A DNA stretch of 64,000 nt from Acidobacteriaceae bacterium (GTDB lineage Bacteria; Acidobacteriota; Terriglobia; Terriglobales; Acidobacteriaceae): assembly GCA_021323655.1 (NCBI GenBank), contig JAJPKO010000010.1:124001-188000 (forward strand). Reading direction: 5' to 3'. The stretch's first letter is position 1. Each line of letters opens with the position of its first letter. The position numbers and the translations under genes are program-made. This document shows, piece by piece, positions 34,360 through 44,367 of this stretch. The notes beneath the pieces are model-generated. The model was not told where the DNA came from and ran no database searches. It saw nothing but the letters and a program-made list of their open reading frames with translations.

Positions 34360-34375
34360 TGGCAAGCCACATGCA
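34360..34375 (+). promoter_or_regulatory. Sigma-54-like promoter before the giant secreted protein
   Basis: TGGCAA-GCCAC-ATGCA has the invariant GG and GC at exact spacing with two mismatches to TGGCAC-N5-TTGCW. Predicted start near 34387, about 40 bases before the preferred ATG at 34426. Weaker than the other sites. Confidence 0.45.
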
Positions 34376-34425
34376 AGTCTCTGCATCGAGGATGGCCAGT
34401 TTTCTCCCGGATGGCTGGAACAACA

Positions 34426-37400
34426 ATGAAAAAAACACTGCTTTTCGCGATTGCGCTCTGCCTGATGGTGGTGCGACCTGCTTCATCTCAGACTGCGGCC
34501 TGGATGGACCCTGCCTGGTTGTATCGCAACCCAGTCACTATCAATAACTCCAGCGGAACGACCCTGACGGGCTTTCAGGTGAACATCAACCTGGGCAGCG
34601 AGACAAACTTTTCAGCGGCCAAGGCTGGCGGCGCCGACCTGCGCGTCACCGCAAGCGATGGCGTCACGCAGCTGCCTTTCTGGATTGAAAGCTGGAACGC
34701 GTCCAGCTCGCAGGCCAGCATCTGGGTCAAGGTGCCCAGCGTTCCCACCACCGGCACATCTCTCTTTATCTATTATGGGAACCCCAATGCCGCGACTGCC
34801 TCAAATGGCAACAATGTTTTTGAGTTCTTCGATGACTTCGAATCGCCCGGCGGAACGCAGACAGGATATTTTGCGCAAAGCGGTCCGGTGACGGTGATGG
34901 TGCAGGACCAGACCTGGGAGGCCAATCCGCCACACACTCTGAGCGTGGTGCAGGCAAACCAGAACGGTTACACCTATTCCGGTTATTACGGCACGTATCA
35001 GTGCGATGGCGTCGGTCTTGCGTACAGCAACGATCTCGTCCATTGGACAAAGACCGGCTCTCCGCTCATTACCGGCGGACGCTGGCCCACCGTCCAGCTT
35101 GTCAACGGCGTCTACTACATGCTGTACGAGAAAAATTTCTGCACTGCCACCAGCTACATCGAGCTGGCCAGCAGCACAGACGGGCTGCACTTTACGGATG
35201 TAAAACCCATCGTCCAGGCCAAGTCCGGCTATCGCAATCAGAACCCGAACCTGTTCCTCAATCCCAATGACCACCTCTGGTATCTCTACTGGTACTACGG
35301 AGACGACTCCTCCAACTTCAATATTTACGTAAGGAGCGCATCGTCCATTACCGCGCTGGACACGGCCTCCACCAGCGTCGTGCTTACATCCAGCGCAAAG
35401 ATGGCCGCGCCCAGCATGTTCTACTACGGCGGCAAGTATTATCTTGCAACCGAGGGCACGGACCCAAATCAGCAGTGGGTCACAAACGTATATTCCAGCA
35501 GCTCGCCCAAGTCCGGATTTACTCTCGTTCCCGGCAATCCCGTTTTGAGCAACGGCGGCGCCTGCATGTTCCAGCAGTCGTTTGGCAGCACACTTTACAA
35601 CTACAATTGCCAGCAGACCAACGGCGCGTGGACACTGCAAATGCGCAGCGCCAGTCTTACTCCCGGGCCGCAGAAGTTCGGCACGTTCAGCACATCCAAG
35701 TGGAAAATCAGCAATGGCGGCGTGTGGGCCATCATTCCTGATACGCAGCCCGATGGTACACAGGGCCACGTGGCTCAAGCGCAGACTGCAAAGCGCCAGG
35801 TACTCGTCACGCCCAACTATTCCGCTGGAGATTACATCGTGCAGGTTTGGGGCAAACAGGTCCTCGGCACGGTCTGGGGGCTCGGTGTCCATGCTACTGC
35901 ATGGTCCAATCTGGACTCCGTCAACCTTTATGGAAACATGAACGGAGGCCCAAATCTGTATTCGTACGGCTGGTTCAATAACACCACCGATATAGCCAAC
36001 ATGCAGGTCCTGCAACTGAACGCGGGGAACGTTCAACCTGCCACCTGGTACAAGATCATCACCAAAGTCCATCAGGGGACGATTGAGGTGGGCACTAACG
36101 GTCAGAGCGCCCAGGGATCCGATTCGACCCTGGCGTCCGGCGGCGTAGCCCTGTATGCCGAAGGCGGTACGAATGCCGAGTGGGACAATCTGCTGGTCAG
36201 AAAGTATGCCATCGTTGACCCAACTGCTTCAGTGGGTCAGGCCACACAGGCGGGAATTGCTTCAGTCAGCGTATCGCCGTCATCGGTCCTCGGCGGAGCT
36301 ATTTCACAAGGAACTGTGACTTTGGCCATCGCTGCACCAGCCGGTGGAGCGACGATCTCACTCTCCAGCAACTCATCGGCTGCCGTGGTTCCATCCACCG
36401 TTACCGTGCCGGCCGGGTCATCCTCGGCGAACTTCACGGTAACCACAAGCTCCGTTGCGACTGCGACCTCGGCCACTATTTCTGCCACCTACGGCAGCTC
36501 GGGTCAATCCACAACGCTTACTGTCAATCCGTATTTGTCGAGCATCTCCCTCTCTCCTTCTACGGTACAGGGAGGCAGCTCCTCGCAGGGCACTGTGAAG
36601 TTGTATGCAGCAGCGCCTTCCGGAGGGGCCACCATTTCGCTTTCCAGCGGAAGTAACGCGGCCATGGTGCCGACCAGCATCATCATTCCCGCAGGACAGG
36701 CATCGGGAACCTTCAACATCAGCACCAGCGCGGTCAATGTCAACACTACTGCACAGATCCAGGCCAGCTATGGAGCAGCCAGCGTGACATCCACGCTGAC
36801 GATTCTCCCGCCGTTGTCCTCCTTTGTGGTCAGTCCGTCTACGATCATTGCCGGGGCAACTTCGCAGGGCACCATTACTCTGGGCAGTGCTGCTCCTTCA
36901 GGCGGTGCAGTAGTTTCGCTGAGCAGCAATAATCCGGCGGCAAATGTGCCTGCATCTGTTACAGTTCCTGCTGGCGCCACATCGGCAGCATTCACCATCA
37001 CTGGAGGCCCCACCGCCACCAGCGCTTCTGCCACCATCACTGCGTACTATCAGGGAGCGACACAGACAGCATCCATCACGGTGTTGCCGGCGCTTGCTTC
37101 GCTCTCCCTCAGCCAGAACAATGTCTTTGGCGGAAACAGCACGCAGGGTACCGTCACCCTCAGCGGGGCTGCACCAGCCGGTGGAACAGTCGTCAATCTG
37201 TCGAGCAACAGCACTGCGGCGAATGTGCCGGCCAGTGTGACCGTGGCCGCAGGAGCCACCAGCGCGACCTTCATCGTAACTACAACCACAGTTACCTCGA
37301 ACACATCAGCGGCCATTACAGCGTCGGCTTTCGGATCTTCGCAGGTCGCATCGCTTACTGTCGCTCCGGCTTCCGGAAACTGGTACTCGCCTTCGTGGCA

Positions 37401-40400
37401 GTATCGCAGCGCTGTCACCATCACCAACTCAAACAGCACTACGCTCACAAACTTCCAGGTGAAGGTGCAGCTGGGTTCCAGCTTTGATTTCACCAAGGCC
37501 CTGGCGAATGGGGCAGATATCCGCTTCACCGCCTCTGATGGCCTCACGGTCATTCCCTTCTGGATAGAGAGCTGGAACAGCACGAGCGCTGTACTGTGGG
37601 TGAATGTGCCTTCCATCCCAACATCCGGCACTACCATCTTCATGTACTACGGCAATCCAGCCGCCACCACTGCATCGAATGGCCCGGCAACTTTCATGTT
37701 CTTCGATGACTTCAGTGGGGGCACCATTGATTCCAGCAAATGGGTCTCTGCGGGCGGAACGTGGTCTGTCATCTCTGACACGAACGAAAATGGCGTGAAC
37801 GCCAGTGTGGCGCACGGCGCAACCACCAATCGGCAGGTGCTCTACTCTACCTGGACGGGTACCGACTATGTTGCCGACGTCTTTGGCAAGCAGACCGCCG
37901 GACGCGTCTGGGGACTGGGTGTTCGCGCCACCAACAACTCCAATCTGTACACGCTCAATCTGTACGACGACCTGAACGGTGGTACCAACCTCTATGTCTA
38001 TAGCTGGGTAAATGACTCCGGCGGAAATGCCACAGCTACTCTTGGCGGCGGGAATGCCGGAACGGTCACTGGAAACAATTGGTATCGCCTCACCGCCAAG
38101 GTGCACGGCAACGGGATCGACATTCTGGCCAACAACGTTCCGGTCACGTCTGTTACAGACAGCACGAACGCACTTACTTCCGGTGGTGTCGCTCTCTATG
38201 GCGAAGCCGGAACGACAGCAGAATTTGAGAATGTTATCGTGCGGCAGTATGCGGCCACAGACCCTGCTACCAGTGTTGGCCCAACCACCACACAAGGTGG
38301 AGGGACCACCGGCGGCGGAGGCGGCAATAATGCCCGCGTCTATCGCATTTGCATGACGCAGGCTGAAGTCAATGGCGGAGCAAGCCAGCCCGCAACCTGC
38401 ACTCTGCCCAGCGGGGTCTCTGTTCCCGCAGGACACGGCGTGGTGGTCTTCGTCTCCTTCCCGAGCACGACCACAATTGCAACTAATGCCGTCTCAGATA
38501 CAGAGGGCAATACTTACACCTATCTCACGACCCAGCAGGATGAGGGCACCGCAGACACAATCTGGGCCTGGTCCTCTGTGCTCAGGAACCCGCTGAACGC
38601 CGGAGACATCATTACCCTTGTTCCTCCGCAATTCTGGGGCGCATGGAACCTCTACATCTATGACATTGGGCCGGTCACCGGAACAGATACTTACGCCGCT
38701 GATCCGCTCTACTACAACACCTCATGGACCCTGGGGCCAACAACTGCCACGACAGGCGCCAAGGACGTTTGTCTGGGTGCTGCGGGAGTCAATCAGATAG
38801 CCACGCCACCTGCCTCTGATTTCTCAGTGACGAACAACTTCACGCTGCTCGACGTCACCAACTTCCACAATCCGCAAAGCGCCAACTACCCAGGCAAAAA
38901 CCTGGTCACGATGTGGGGTGAGTTCACTTCGGGCACTCAGGTCTCAACCACGCTCACCAGCACCATTGGCCCGGACACAGGCTCGTCTATTCTCGGCTGC
39001 TGGATCGAGTCCTCCACTTCGCAAACCCAAACGCAGATCAAAGCCAATCTCCAATTGCAGCCCGCCGTGGTGACCTTTTCCGGCACCGTGGTTGGCGCAA
39101 CCGCCACGGCGCAAAACATTATCGTCTCCAACACGGGAAATGCCAGCGCATCGCTCCAGTCCTCCACTGTCAGCGGCGATTTCCAGATCAATAACAGCAC
39201 CTGTGGAACAGCGCTAGCGCCAAATGCAAGCTGCACCGTGTCACTGGTTTTCGTTCCTAAGGCTTCTGGCGCCCGCACGGGCGCATTGAGTATCCAGGAC
39301 ACGACGGGGCCGCATCTTGCGCAGCTTTCCGGCACTGGACTTACTCAGGCCACAGCTACTCTCTCGGCCCTTGGTCTTGACTTCCCGCTGCCTATCACAA
39401 TCGGAGCAAACAGCGCGGCTGAGGTGGTCACGCTTACCAATAATGGGGACGCTGCGCTTAATCAAATCGCGATGAGTGTTTCCGGTGATTTTTCTGTAGA
39501 AGACGGGTGTGGTACGCAGCTCGCAGGCCATGCCACCTGCCCGGTTCTGGTCACCTTCGCACCTACAAAAGCAGGAGTTGAGCAGGGAACGCTCCAGATT
39601 GCCACCATGCTGGGCCCGCAACAGGTCAGGCTCTCCGGCACTGGACTGTCTCCGCCGCTCCTTTCTCTGATCTCCACTCTGACCGGTTTCGGCGGACAAG
39701 GTCTGAACACTACCAGCAGTAAACAATCCCTAACAATCAGCAATCGCGGAGGGGCCTCTCTCACCGGCCTCAGCTTCGCAGTCCATGGCGACTTTGCCAT
39801 TGCAGACAGCACCTGCGCAGCAGGTACCGTGCTCGCTTCCGGAAGCGCATGCACCTTTGGCCTTACTTTTACCCCGACCCAAACAGGAACCCGCCTCGGT
39901 ACCCTGACCATTTTCGGCACCAACCTTGCTTCTCCTCTTGCCGTGCCATTGCAGGGCATTGGAGAAGACTTCCAGATCGCCGTCGCGGGCCCGGCATCGC
40001 AGACCGTGAAAAGCGGACAGCCCGCGACTTATCAGATCCAGTTCACATTTGTTGGAGGATCCCATGGCATGCCGTTCATCGCTTGCTCCGATCTTCCACA
40101 GAACGCCACCTGTACGGTAAACAATCCGGCAGTGAATGGCAATACGCTGAATGCAACCGTGACTCTTGCGCCGGCGACGAATACCGCGAGCGCCTCCGGA
40201 GCAACAGCGTTTACCCTGGTATTCTTTCTCCCGTTCTTTGCGGGATTCGCGAAGCGCCGCAATCTTTTGCATGTCATGCTCATCTGCTTTGTTTCCGTGG
40301 CGCTGTTTTCTACCCTTGCCTGTGGCATCCAGCCGGGAAGCTTCGGGGCAGGACTCCAGCCCGGCGTCTACACCGTCCACATCAACGCAACGCTCGACGG

Positions 40401-40440
40401 CTTGACAAAAAGTGTTCCCGTCATCTTGAGGGTGCAGTAA
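34426..40440 (+). CDS. Giant secreted multidomain protein: two DUF2341 modules, inserted beta-propeller, Ig-like repeats, choice-of-anchor D domains
   Basis: About 2004 residues from the ATG at 34426 (track start is five codons earlier), with a signal peptide MKKTLLFAIALCLMVVRPASSQ. Order: DUF2341 module 1 (about 25-130), a five-bladed-propeller-like GH43/GH32-type segment (about 150-395: VGLAYSNDLVHWTKTGSPL, IELASSTDGLHFTDV), the second half of module 1 (concanavalin-like, about 415-600), four ~92-residue Ig-like repeats (about 612-980), DUF2341 module 2 with its concanavalin-like half (about 985-1280), a Gly-rich linker, a separate beta domain (to ~1530), then three choice-of-anchor D/ASPM-Hydin-type domains (ASCTVSLVFVPKASGARTG and similar). 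Near the C-terminus a hydrophobic stretch and RKR-type motif interrupt a last Ig-like domain. Probably a surface or matrix protein acting on or binding polysaccharide. Confidence 0.85.
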   Translation: MKKTLLFAIALCLMVVRPASSQTAAWMDPAWLYRNPVTINNSSGTTLTGFQVNINLGSETNFSAAKAGGADLRVTASDGVTQLPFWIESWNASSSQASIWVKVPSVPTTGTSLFIYYGNPNAATASNGNNVFEFFDDFESPGGTQTGYFAQSGPVTVMVQDQTWEANPPHTLSVVQANQNGYTYSGYYGTYQCDGVGLAYSNDLVHWTKTGSPLITGGRWPTVQLVNGVYYMLYEKNFCTATSYIELASSTDGLHFTDVKPIVQAKSGYRNQNPNLFLNPNDHLWYLYWYYGDDSSNFNIYVRSASSITALDTASTSVVLTSSAKMAAPSMFYYGGKYYLATEGTDPNQQWVTNVYSSSSPKSGFTLVPGNPVLSNGGACMFQQSFGSTLYNYNCQQTNGAWTLQMRSASLTPGPQKFGTFSTSKWKISNGGVWAIIPDTQPDGTQGHVAQAQTAKRQVLVTPNYSAGDYIVQVWGKQVLGTVWGLGVHATAWSNLDSVNLYGNMNGGPNLYSYGWFNNTTDIANMQVLQLNAGNVQPATWYKIITKVHQGTIEVGTNGQSAQGSDSTLASGGVALYAEGGTNAEWDNLLVRKYAIVDPTASVGQATQAGIASVSVSPSSVLGGAISQGTVTLAIAAPAGGATISLSSNSSAAVVPSTVTVPAGSSSANFTVTTSSVATATSATISATYGSSGQSTTLTVNPYLSSISLSPSTVQGGSSSQGTVKLYAAAPSGGATISLSSGSNAAMVPTSIIIPAGQASGTFNISTSAVNVNTTAQIQASYGAASVTSTLTILPPLSSFVVSPSTIIAGATSQGTITLGSAAPSGGAVVSLSSNNPAANVPASVTVPAGATSAAFTITGGPTATSASATITAYYQGATQTASITVLPALASLSLSQNNVFGGNSTQGTVTLSGAAPAGGTVVNLSSNSTAANVPASVTVAAGATSATFIVTTTTVTSNTSAAITASAFGSSQVASLTVAPASGNWYSPSWQYRSAVTITNSNSTTLTNFQVKVQLGSSFDFTKALANGADIRFTASDGLTVIPFWIESWNSTSAVLWVNVPSIPTSGTTIFMYYGNPAATTASNGPATFMFFDDFSGGTIDSSKWVSAGGTWSVISDTNENGVNASVAHGATTNRQVLYSTWTGTDYVADVFGKQTAGRVWGLGVRATNNSNLYTLNLYDDLNGGTNLYVYSWVNDSGGNATATLGGGNAGTVTGNNWYRLTAKVHGNGIDILANNVPVTSVTDSTNALTSGGVALYGEAGTTAEFENVIVRQYAATDPATSVGPTTTQGGGTTGGGGGNNARVYRICMTQAEVNGGASQPATCTLPSGVSVPAGHGVVVFVSFPSTTTIATNAVSDTEGNTYTYLTTQQDEGTADTIWAWSSVLRNPLNAGDIITLVPPQFWGAWNLYIYDIGPVTGTDTYAADPLYYNTSWTLGPTTATTGAKDVCLGAAGVNQIATPPASDFSVTNNFTLLDVTNFHNPQSANYPGKNLVTMWGEFTSGTQVSTTLTSTIGPDTGSSILGCWIESSTSQTQTQIKANLQLQPAVVTFSGTVVGATATAQNIIVSNTGNASASLQSSTVSGDFQINNSTCGTALAPNASCTVSLVFVPKASGARTGALSIQDTTGPHLAQLSGTGLTQATATLSALGLDFPLPITIGANSAAEVVTLTNNGDAALNQIAMSVSGDFSVEDGCGTQLAGHATCPVLVTFAPTKAGVEQGTLQIATMLGPQQVRLSGTGLSPPLLSLISTLTGFGGQGLNTTSSKQSLTISNRGGASLTGLSFAVHGDFAIADSTCAAGTVLASGSACTFGLTFTPTQTGTRLGTLTIFGTNLASPLAVPLQGIGEDFQIAVAGPASQTVKSGQPATYQIQFTFVGGSHGMPFIACSDLPQNATCTVNNPAVNGNTLNATVTLAPATNTASASGATAFTLVFFLPFFAGFAKRRNLLHVMLICFVSVALFSTLACGIQPGSFGAGLQPGVYTVHINATLDGLTKSVPVILRVQ
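36262..37371 (+). repeat. Four tandem ~276-base repeats coding for Ig-like domains
   Basis: Within the giant gene, four consecutive units each begin with a variant of SLSPSTVQGGSSSQGTV, contain AAPSGGATISLSS and VPASVTVPAGATSA, and end with a short beta-strand such as STLTVNP. Approximate unit starts are 36262, 36538, 36814 and 37093. Units have diverged considerably, so this is an old duplication rather than a recent expansion. Confidence 0.85.
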
Positions 40441-40552
40441 CTCCTGTCATCTGGAATTAACACGTTTGAGCTGAATTTTTTTTGAGTGCTGATCGAGAAC
40501 CCTTCTATTCGGCTTGTGAATCCAATTGTCTGAATGGAAGGGAGTTGTCTCG

Positions 40553-41170
40553 ATGCTTCATACACCGGAATCGCTTGAAAAGCTCAAGCACGCTCCTGGA
40601 TCGCCGGGAGTGGCGGATGTGATCCATGCGCGCTGGAGTCCGCGCGCGTATGCGGACAAAGAAGTGTCTTCAGAAGATTTGAAGAAGATCTTTGAAGCGG
40701 CGCGATGGGCTGCATCCTCGTACAACGAGCAGCCGTGGCGCTTCTTTGTGGGCCGTCGCGGAGATGCGACCTACCAGAAGATTTTTGATTCGCTGGTCGA
40801 GTTTAACCAGCAATGGGCCAAAAGCGCTCCGGTGCTGATTCTTTCTGTTGCTAGCAAGAAATTCGCGCACAACGGCACGCCGAATTACCACGCGCTGCAT
40901 GACACGGGCGCGGCGACGGCGACACTTTCGCTGGCGGCGACATCGCTCGGCCTGCACACGCATTCGATGGCAGGATTCGACCATGAGAAGGCGCGCAAGG
41001 CGTTCAACGTTCCTGAAGACTACGACATCGGAGCGGTCACTGCGCTTGGTTATCTGGGCGATCCGGAGACACTGCCTGAGCAGATGAAGAAGAACGAGCT
41101 TTCTCCACGGCAGAGGAAAGACCTGGAGCAGTTCGTATTTTCTGAGTGGGAGAAGCCTGCGGTGCTGTAA
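40553..41170 (+). CDS. Nitroreductase family protein
   Basis: About 205 residues from the ATG at 40553, which has GGGAG about nine bases upstream; the tracked start is a TTG nine codons earlier. RWSPRAYADKEVSSEDLKKIFEAARWAASSYNEQPWRF is the FMN-binding opening of the family, and AVTALGYLGDPETLPEQ is the matching C-terminal region. Reduces nitro groups or quinones with NAD(P)H; the physiological substrate is not evident. Separated from the giant gene by 112 bases without a clear terminator. Confidence 0.92.
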   Translation: MLHTPESLEKLKHAPGSPGVADVIHARWSPRAYADKEVSSEDLKKIFEAARWAASSYNEQPWRFFVGRRGDATYQKIFDSLVEFNQQWAKSAPVLILSVASKKFAHNGTPNYHALHDTGAATATLSLAATSLGLHTHSMAGFDHEKARKAFNVPEDYDIGAVTALGYLGDPETLPEQMKKNELSPRQRKDLEQFVFSEWEKPAVL

Positions 41171-41181
41171 TATCAGGAACC

Positions 41182-42501
41182 ATGCAAGATTGTATTCCTG
41201 CGCAGGAGCGGCGCGAACGAGGCCGCCTGCACCGCAAGCAAGTCCGTCGGCAGGACCACTGCCATTGGCAACCGAAAGAACGGCGGCACGATCCGATTGC
41301 GCTGATGGAAGAGTCTATGCGCGGACGCGTGCCGTCGCTGATTGCGCTCAAATATGAGCGGATGGCGGCTTCGCCCTTCGGCTTCTTTCGTGGCGCCGTT
41401 CCGGTGATGGCGGCCGATCTCTCTCTGCTGCCGCACACTACGATCTTCAGCCAGATATGCGGCGATGCGCATGTGCGCAATCTGGGCGCATACGCTGCTC
41501 CGGACGGGCGGCTTGTCTTTGACATCAATGACTTTGACGAAACCATTCGCGGGCCTTTCGAGTGGGACCTGAAGCGGCTTGCGACGAGCCTGGTGCTGGC
41601 CGGGCGCGAGGTGGGGGACAAACGCGCGCAATGCGAGGAGGCGGTGCATCGGCTGGTCTTCCAGTACCGGAAGTATGCGGACATGTTTGCGCGCATGCCT
41701 GTTCTGGATATGGTGCGGTTCCAGATACACCGGTTGCAGCGCATCAGTCCGGTTTCTGCCGCGCTGCTGAAGGCCGAGCGCTCGACTCCGATGCATACGC
41801 TGGAGCAGATCACGGTCCCGGCCAGGGGGAGGGCGGGGGAAGAGGGCAAGCGCGTCCTGAAGGAGAACAAGCCTGTGCTGACGCGGCTCTCGGCGGCGCA
41901 GGCGCGCATGGTGCTCGCGTCACTGCACGAATACAAGCAGACGCTGCAGCCGGAGCGGCGGCACTTCTTTGCGCAGTACCGGCCGGTGGATGCCGGGTTC
42001 AAGGTGGTCGGCACCGGATCAGTGGGGCTACGGGACTACCTGGTCTATATGGAAGGCAATGGCTCTGCCGATCCGCTATTTCTCCAGATCAAGGAAGAGC
42101 CGGCTTCTGCTTATGCGAAATACATTGAGTATCATGGGCCGCACCATCAGGGGCAGCGCGTGGCAGAGGGGCAGAGAGCGATGCAGTTCCAGTCCGATCC
42201 CTTTCTGGGCTGGACGACGATCGGTCATCGCCAATACCTTGTGCGGCAGCTGAATGACCACAAGGCCAGCATTGAAGTAGAAGACCTGAAGGGGCCGGGG
42301 CTGCTGGAGTACGCCGAGATATGCGGAGAGCTGCTGGCCCGTGGGCATGCCCGCTCGGGTGACCCCTGCCTGATTGCCGGATATCTGGGGAACGGCAAAC
42401 GCTTTGCCGAGGCCATTCTAAAATTCGCCGAGGCGTATGCCGATCAGACGGAGCGGGACTGGGAGGCGCTGCGAAGGTCAAAGCATGTGACCAGCAGGTA
42501 G
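41182..42501 (+). CDS. DUF2252 family protein
   Basis: About 439 residues. Recognised from RGRVPSLIALKYERMAASPFGFFRGA, GDAHVRNLGAYAAPDGRLVFDINDFDET, GPFEWDLKRLATSLVLAGRE and the late KGPGLLEYAEICGELLARGHARSGDP. The GDxHxxN...D(I/V)NDFD pattern resembles the catalytic loop of aminoglycoside-phosphotransferase-like kinases, so a kinase-like fold is likely; the substrate is unknown. Start moved to the ATG at 41182 (AGGAACC upstream), eleven bases after the nitroreductase stop, so the two may be co-transcribed. Confidence 0.85.
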   Translation: MQDCIPAQERRERGRLHRKQVRRQDHCHWQPKERRHDPIALMEESMRGRVPSLIALKYERMAASPFGFFRGAVPVMAADLSLLPHTTIFSQICGDAHVRNLGAYAAPDGRLVFDINDFDETIRGPFEWDLKRLATSLVLAGREVGDKRAQCEEAVHRLVFQYRKYADMFARMPVLDMVRFQIHRLQRISPVSAALLKAERSTPMHTLEQITVPARGRAGEEGKRVLKENKPVLTRLSAAQARMVLASLHEYKQTLQPERRHFFAQYRPVDAGFKVVGTGSVGLRDYLVYMEGNGSADPLFLQIKEEPASAYAKYIEYHGPHHQGQRVAEGQRAMQFQSDPFLGWTTIGHRQYLVRQLNDHKASIEVEDLKGPGLLEYAEICGELLARGHARSGDPCLIAGYLGNGKRFAEAILKFAEAYADQTERDWEALRRSKHVTSR

Positions 42502-42564
42502 CTGCGTGTGGGGGGGTCCCCCTCCCCTCCTGCTCAGTCCCGGTTTCCTTTATTTTCAATGACT

Positions 42565-42587
42565 TAGCGGGGGATCATCCCCCGCTA
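42565..42587. repeat. Perfect palindrome, 11-base arms, 1-base centre
   Basis: TAGCGGGGGAT and ATCCCCCGCTA around a single C. Very stable as a stem if extended in RNA, but there is no following T-run in either direction (TCTTATTG on the plus side), so it is not a classical terminator. It is directly fused to the first copy of the TATTTTCAAT repeat. Confidence 0.6.
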
Positions 42588-42854
42588 TCTTATTGATTTG
42601 GCTTGACTTAGGCTCGATCTAGTATTTTCAATAACTTACGAGGGGTCTTCCGTTTCGGTGTTGCGCATCTTCGGAAATCTTTGCTGTTAAATTCAGGATA
42701 TCAAATTAGGCGGAAATTCCCGGCACACTGCTGTTTGGACATAACCCGTTTGGTTTGTGCGATTTCTGGCGGAAGTAGGGGTAGAAAGTGTCTTGACAGG
42801 AATTTCCACAGGGTCTCGGACGGAAGGTTAGTTGAACCTAAATCCTGTGAAGAG

Positions 42855-42894
42855 GCCTTGCTTGTGCAAGGCAATCAGCGCACCGTGCGGTGCG
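42855..42894. repeat. Two tandem short hairpins downstream of accD
   Basis: GCCTTGC-TTGT-GCAAGGC (42855-42872) is followed six bases later by CGCACC-GTGC-GGTGCG (42879-42894). Both stems are perfect with four-base loops. They lie about 75 bases beyond the accD stop and could end minus-strand transcription, or belong to a REP-like element with the adjacent CCTTCGGTTCCGCTCAGG. Confidence 0.5.
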
Positions 42895-42967
42895 GGTCCT
42901 TCGGTTCCGCTCAGGATTACAAAATTTTCGTGGTGCTTGCATCTCTGCGAAGGTGTCCGGCTGATGT

Positions 42968-43810
<843 letters not shown>

Positions 43811-43824
43811 GCCAATCCTTTCTT

Positions 43825-44361
43825 CTAATACTCTATTCCCCGCTGCGCGAGAATGCCTTTCTGATAGGCGTGTTTCACCTCGCGCATCTCGGTCACGGTG
43901 TCGGCAATTTCTATGAGTGAGGGATGGGCGTTGCGCCCAGTGAGGATGACGTGCACCATCTCCGGACGGGTGTTGAGCACCTCGACCACTTTTGCGGGGT
44001 CGAGCATTCCATAGCTGATGGCGTAGTTGATTTCATCGAGCACGACCATGTCCCACTCGCCGGAAAGGATGGCCTTGCGGGCCTCTTCCCAAGCTTCCTC
44101 GACCATGCGGATGTCTTCGGGGTCGGTCTCGGCCCCGCCGATTTTCACGAAGCCGCGTCCCATCTGGCGCATGACGAAGTTGCCGTCGAAGGCCTCGACC
44201 GCGTCCAGCTCGCCGTAATGCCAGGAGCCTTTGAGGAACTGGAGCATGAGCACTTTCATGCCGTTGCCGACGGCGCGCAGGGCGGTGCCCATGGCAGCAG
44301 TGGTCTTGCCTTTGCCTGGCCCGGTGTTGATGAGGACCAGTCCTTTTCGAGACTCAGCCAT
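43825..44361 (-). CDS. cobO: Cob(I)yrinic acid a,c-diamide adenosyltransferase (CobO/BtuR type)
   Basis: 178 residues. P-loop NTGPGKGKTTAAMG near the N-terminus, the VLMLQFLKGSW strand, then DMVVLDEINYAISYGML and VILTGRNAHPSLIEIAD, all typical of the CobA/CobO/BtuR family. Adenosylates cobalt corrinoids using ATP, making adenosylcobalamin or salvaging cobalamin. No other cobalamin genes are nearby, so it probably serves salvage. Sits between accD and rlmH with gaps of 14 and 6 bases. Confidence 0.95.
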   Translation of the reverse strand: MAESRKGLVLINTGPGKGKTTAAMGTALRAVGNGMKVLMLQFLKGSWHYGELDAVEAFDGNFVMRQMGRGFVKIGGAETDPEDIRMVEEAWEEARKAILSGEWDMVVLDEINYAISYGMLDPAKVVEVLNTRPEMVHVILTGRNAHPSLIEIADTVTEMREVKHAYQKGILAQRGIEY

Positions 44362-44367
44362 ATGGAA

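Larger units (their letters stand above)
42502..42967. other. Non-coding convergent region with several dyads and a direct repeat
   Basis: 466 bases between the convergent DUF2252 gene and accD. I see no gene. It holds a perfect 11-base-arm palindrome (42565-42587), two copies of TATTTTCAATRACTTA (42551-42566 and 42623-42638, 15 of 16 identical), two tandem hairpins (42855-42894) and a TCCTTCGGTTCCGCTCAGGA stretch that looks like a dispersed intergenic repeat. Confidence 0.6.

Noticed and set aside
34801-36072. 423-residue minus-strand ORF
   Set aside because: Antisense shadow of the giant secreted protein; low-complexity Val/Gly/Ala composition and no recognisable motifs.
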